From: an uncultured Ruminococcus sp.
GTDB lineage: Bacteria; Bacillota; Clostridia; Oscillospirales; Ruminococcaceae
NCBI GenBank assembly: GCA_902464115.1
Contig: CABQIF010000050.1
Span: 1-13,972 of the forward strand
Reading direction: 5' to 3'
DNA length: 13,972 bases
Part shown: one piece after another, positions 11,962-13,972 of the stretch
How the letters are laid out: every line of letters begins with the position of its first letter
Numbering within the stretch: the stretch's first letter is position 1
Notes under the pieces: generated by a model
What the model saw: the letters and a program-made list of their open reading frames with translations, nothing else
The model's database searches: none
What the model was told of the DNA's origin: nothing
Translations under genes and position numbers: made by a program

Positions 11962-13972
11962 GTTTTTCTCCTTCTGCCCACAGAATTGCTTCTGCAAGCA
12001 CGTTTTTGCTTTTGTTCGATGACAAAACAGAATGTCAACAATAAAATGGCACTACCGCAGCAAATCGTCCCGACAACCGTTCCTTTTGGGCAATACCGCA
12101 GTGCAATTGTATGCGTTCCGCTGGAAACCGGAACACCAAGCATTGCTCCACCAATCGAAATGGTTTCTGTTTGTTTGCCGTCTATGGTGACATGCCAGCC
12201 ATCTTCCGCCGGAATTGAGAGATAACAGATTCCATCGTGGTCAGCGTTTAGCGTTCCTGTCAAGCGAGTATCGCTCCAGTCTGTCACCTGTAACCCACCA
12301 GCAGCAAGCTGCTGATAGCCCTGTTCTAAAACATCCTGATTCAAAGCGTAGACAAATAATGTAATCGCTCCGTTCTGGATGCTCTTGCGGTCAACATTCC
12401 ATTTTAAAGTTGCCTTTTCTCCGGCTTTATAGCTTCCCAACGGGAAAATATACGGCTGTTTTGCAAGTTTCTGGGAAAATGTGTAGCGTTCATTCTGATA
12501 AATGTCTACTTCCTCCACCTTGTCTACAGACAAGTACGCATATAGCAAGGTATCCTGCTCCGGCATGAAATTATATTTCAAATAGGGTTCAGCTTCTGTG
12601 CTCATCGGAAAATACGTATAATAGCCATAATCATTTCGATTGACTTCAACACCGCTGTGCCCAACATCTTTGACATCGACTGCTGTATACAATGGTTCTG
12701 TGATGCCCGTCATCTTTGCAAATAAGTCATTTTGTACTTCAAATGCGTTTTCATTGGTGTCTACAGAAAAATCTGCTGTTTCTTCGTTCACCATAAATCC
12801 AACCGGCAACGCATAGCGATTGCGGTAGCTTGTAACGGTATCACTGACAGCAACTTTCTCAACCGTTTCTGTTTCCGGCATAAATCCGGTTTTCTGAATT
12901 AGATAGCGAACCCCTAACAGCATATCCAGATAAGGGGTGCTATGAGCGTAATAATACCGATTTCCTGCTTCGGACGCTGGCATTCCCAGCTTTTTCAAAA
13001 AGGTGCTTACATTGCAATTTGCCAGAGAGGAAAACTGCGATACACCCCGATATTGATACAGTGCCGGGTCATTTAAAGTATACCAGCTGGTCAACTCGAT
13101 GCGATAAAATGCATTCTCTGGTTCTTGCTCTTCAATCTGCGAGAGTAATGCTTCTACGGATTCGTATTTCTCCGGATAGGATGTATAATCGGAAGTGGAA
13201 ACCGCCTCTGTTGCAATCCGAACATGACAGCCCATTTCTACCAACATCACAACCAGCATGCCAGCAGCAAAAACTCGCCGATGCAGTAGCCCTAACTTGT
13301 GCAGCAACATCCACAACAGATATGCCAGCATTGTCATTCCTGTATACAGAACAACCTGTTTCCGGTCAGTCGTATAGACAAGGAACAGAAATACTCCGCT
13401 GCAAAGCACCATTGCAATCAAATCCAGCCACTTCATTCTCCGTTCCAACAGCAGCAAATAAGCACGATATGCCAGTGTCAACAGGGCAAACGAAAACAAG
13501 AATGAAAACCGATAGGGCAGCATATTCGGAAAATGGCAGCCGTGCCAAAGATAATTTAAGATGTTCCAGTTGCAGCTTACCAGCAGAAAACTTAAAACCA
13601 GAATTGCCCCGACTTTCTCCCGAATCCGAATTGACCTTGCCCGAAGAAACATCCCCACCAATACGACACAGAGCACCCCGCAATATAAGTTCGGCTTGCC
13701 CTCTTTGACCGTTGGAATCTGATAGGCAAGCAGCTGTGAAAGCAGATTTCTCCACGTTTCATAGAATGTGGAATGCTGCGGAAATGTGTTGTGGACGCTG
13801 TACGTGTTCTGTAAGGCATAATACGTTGGCAGCAGCAAAATACTACTGATTGCCAAGCCGAGAACGGTTGCTACCAGCATTTTTCCGCTGCGAGTCAAAA
13901 ACCGCTTGAACCCCATTCCGGTAAAGATACAAATACAAAAATAGGCAATTACCGTAAAAATACAGATAAAAA
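11949..13972 (-). CDS. YfhO-family membrane protein, N-terminus outside the window (partial, 673 codons seen)
   Basis: The frame runs open to the right edge, with hydrophobic residues before the first in-frame ATG (13916). The true start is therefore upstream and at least one membrane helix is missing. Members are usually around 850 aa. Visible parts are several membrane helices in the first 230 residues, including PNMLPYRFSFLFSF, which is typical of YfhO/GT-C proteins. A large exported middle follows (about 240-630), with Tyr-rich strands and a jelly-roll-like end (SIPAEDGWHVTIDGK, SSGTHTIALRY). Next come one last membrane helix (VGTICCGSAILLLTFCFVI) and a basic tail. In Bacillus subtilis YfhO is linked to glycosylation of lipoteichoic acid, so a polyprenyl-sugar transfer role at the envelope is plausible here (inference). 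The stop overlaps the truA start by 13 bp. Confidence 0.88.
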   Translation of the reverse strand, partial: FICIFTVIAYFCICIFTGMGFKRFLTRSGKMLVATVLGLAISSILLLPTYYALQNTYSVHNTFPQHSTFYETWRNLLSQLLAYQIPTVKEGKPNLYCGVLCVVLVGMFLRARSIRIREKVGAILVLSFLLVSCNWNILNYLWHGCHFPNMLPYRFSFLFSFALLTLAYRAYLLLLERRMKWLDLIAMVLCSGVFLFLVYTTDRKQVVLYTGMTMLAYLLWMLLHKLGLLHRRVFAAGMLVVMLVEMGCHVRIATEAVSTSDYTSYPEKYESVEALLSQIEEQEPENAFYRIELTSWYTLNDPALYQYRGVSQFSSLANCNVSTFLKKLGMPASEAGNRYYYAHSTPYLDMLLGVRYLIQKTGFMPETETVEKVAVSDTVTSYRNRYALPVGFMVNEETADFSVDTNENAFEVQNDLFAKMTGITEPLYTAVDVKDVGHSGVEVNRNDYGYYTYFPMSTEAEPYLKYNFMPEQDTLLYAYLSVDKVEEVDIYQNERYTFSQKLAKQPYIFPLGSYKAGEKATLKWNVDRKSIQNGAITLFVYALNQDVLEQGYQQLAAGGLQVTDWSDTRLTGTLNADHDGICYLSIPAEDGWHVTIDGKQTETISIGGAMLGVPVSSGTHTIALRYCPKGTVVGTICCGSAILLLTFCFVIEQKQKRACRSNSVGRRRKTCEP

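Overview
The window looks like a chromosomal segment of a gut Firmicute, most likely a Ruminococcus-type member of the Oscillospiraceae. This is inferred, not searched. The basis is strong AGGAGG-type ribosome binding sites, consensus sigma-A promoters, a ClpE-type zinc-finger unfoldase, a YfhO-family protein and the gene order YfhO, TruA, DUF5711-like, CvpA-like, ClpE-like. Nothing resembles an IS element, integrase, CRISPR array, tRNA or rRNA.

Left part (1-2600), minus strand, visibly A/T-richer than the rest: a compact set of five small genes with no function I recognise. A perfect consensus promoter (TTGACA, 17 bp, TATAAT) drives an 84-aa protein with two cysteine modules. It is followed by three tightly packed genes for soluble helical proteins (251, 111 and 178 aa). 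After a 113-bp gap with its own promoter comes a 70-aa protein carrying one more copy of the same cysteine module, and then an intrinsic terminator. This is the best candidate in the window for an undescribed system. Upstream of it (2622-2867) is a lone 81-aa acidic helical protein.

Middle part (2980-5822): a MerR-family regulator and a putative sugar/acyl O-acetyltransferase on the plus strand face a minus-strand pair, a RibD/DHFR-like reductase and an aldo/keto reductase. The reductase pair has a textbook MerR-type promoter: TTGACT and TATAAT 19 bp apart with a dyad in the spacer. It lies face to face with the merR promoter. The regulator has a cysteine where NmlR/AdhR-type sensors keep theirs. 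Together this suggests an aldehyde- or electrophile-responsive redox module.

Next (5926-6773) is a single plus-strand gene for a membrane protein with an N-terminal zinc ribbon. A dyad covers the -10 region of its promoter, and a strong bidirectional terminator is shared with the convergent operon to the right.

Right part (6790-13972), minus strand: one long tightly packed operon running from the right edge to the left. It encodes a YfhO-family membrane protein (N-terminus outside the window), tRNA pseudouridine synthase TruA, a DUF5711-like single-pass membrane protein, a CvpA-like membrane protein and a ClpE-like AAA+ unfoldase. The first three overlap by 13 and 11 bp, and the later gaps are 11 and 51 bp. 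No stretch over about 300 bases is without a gene.
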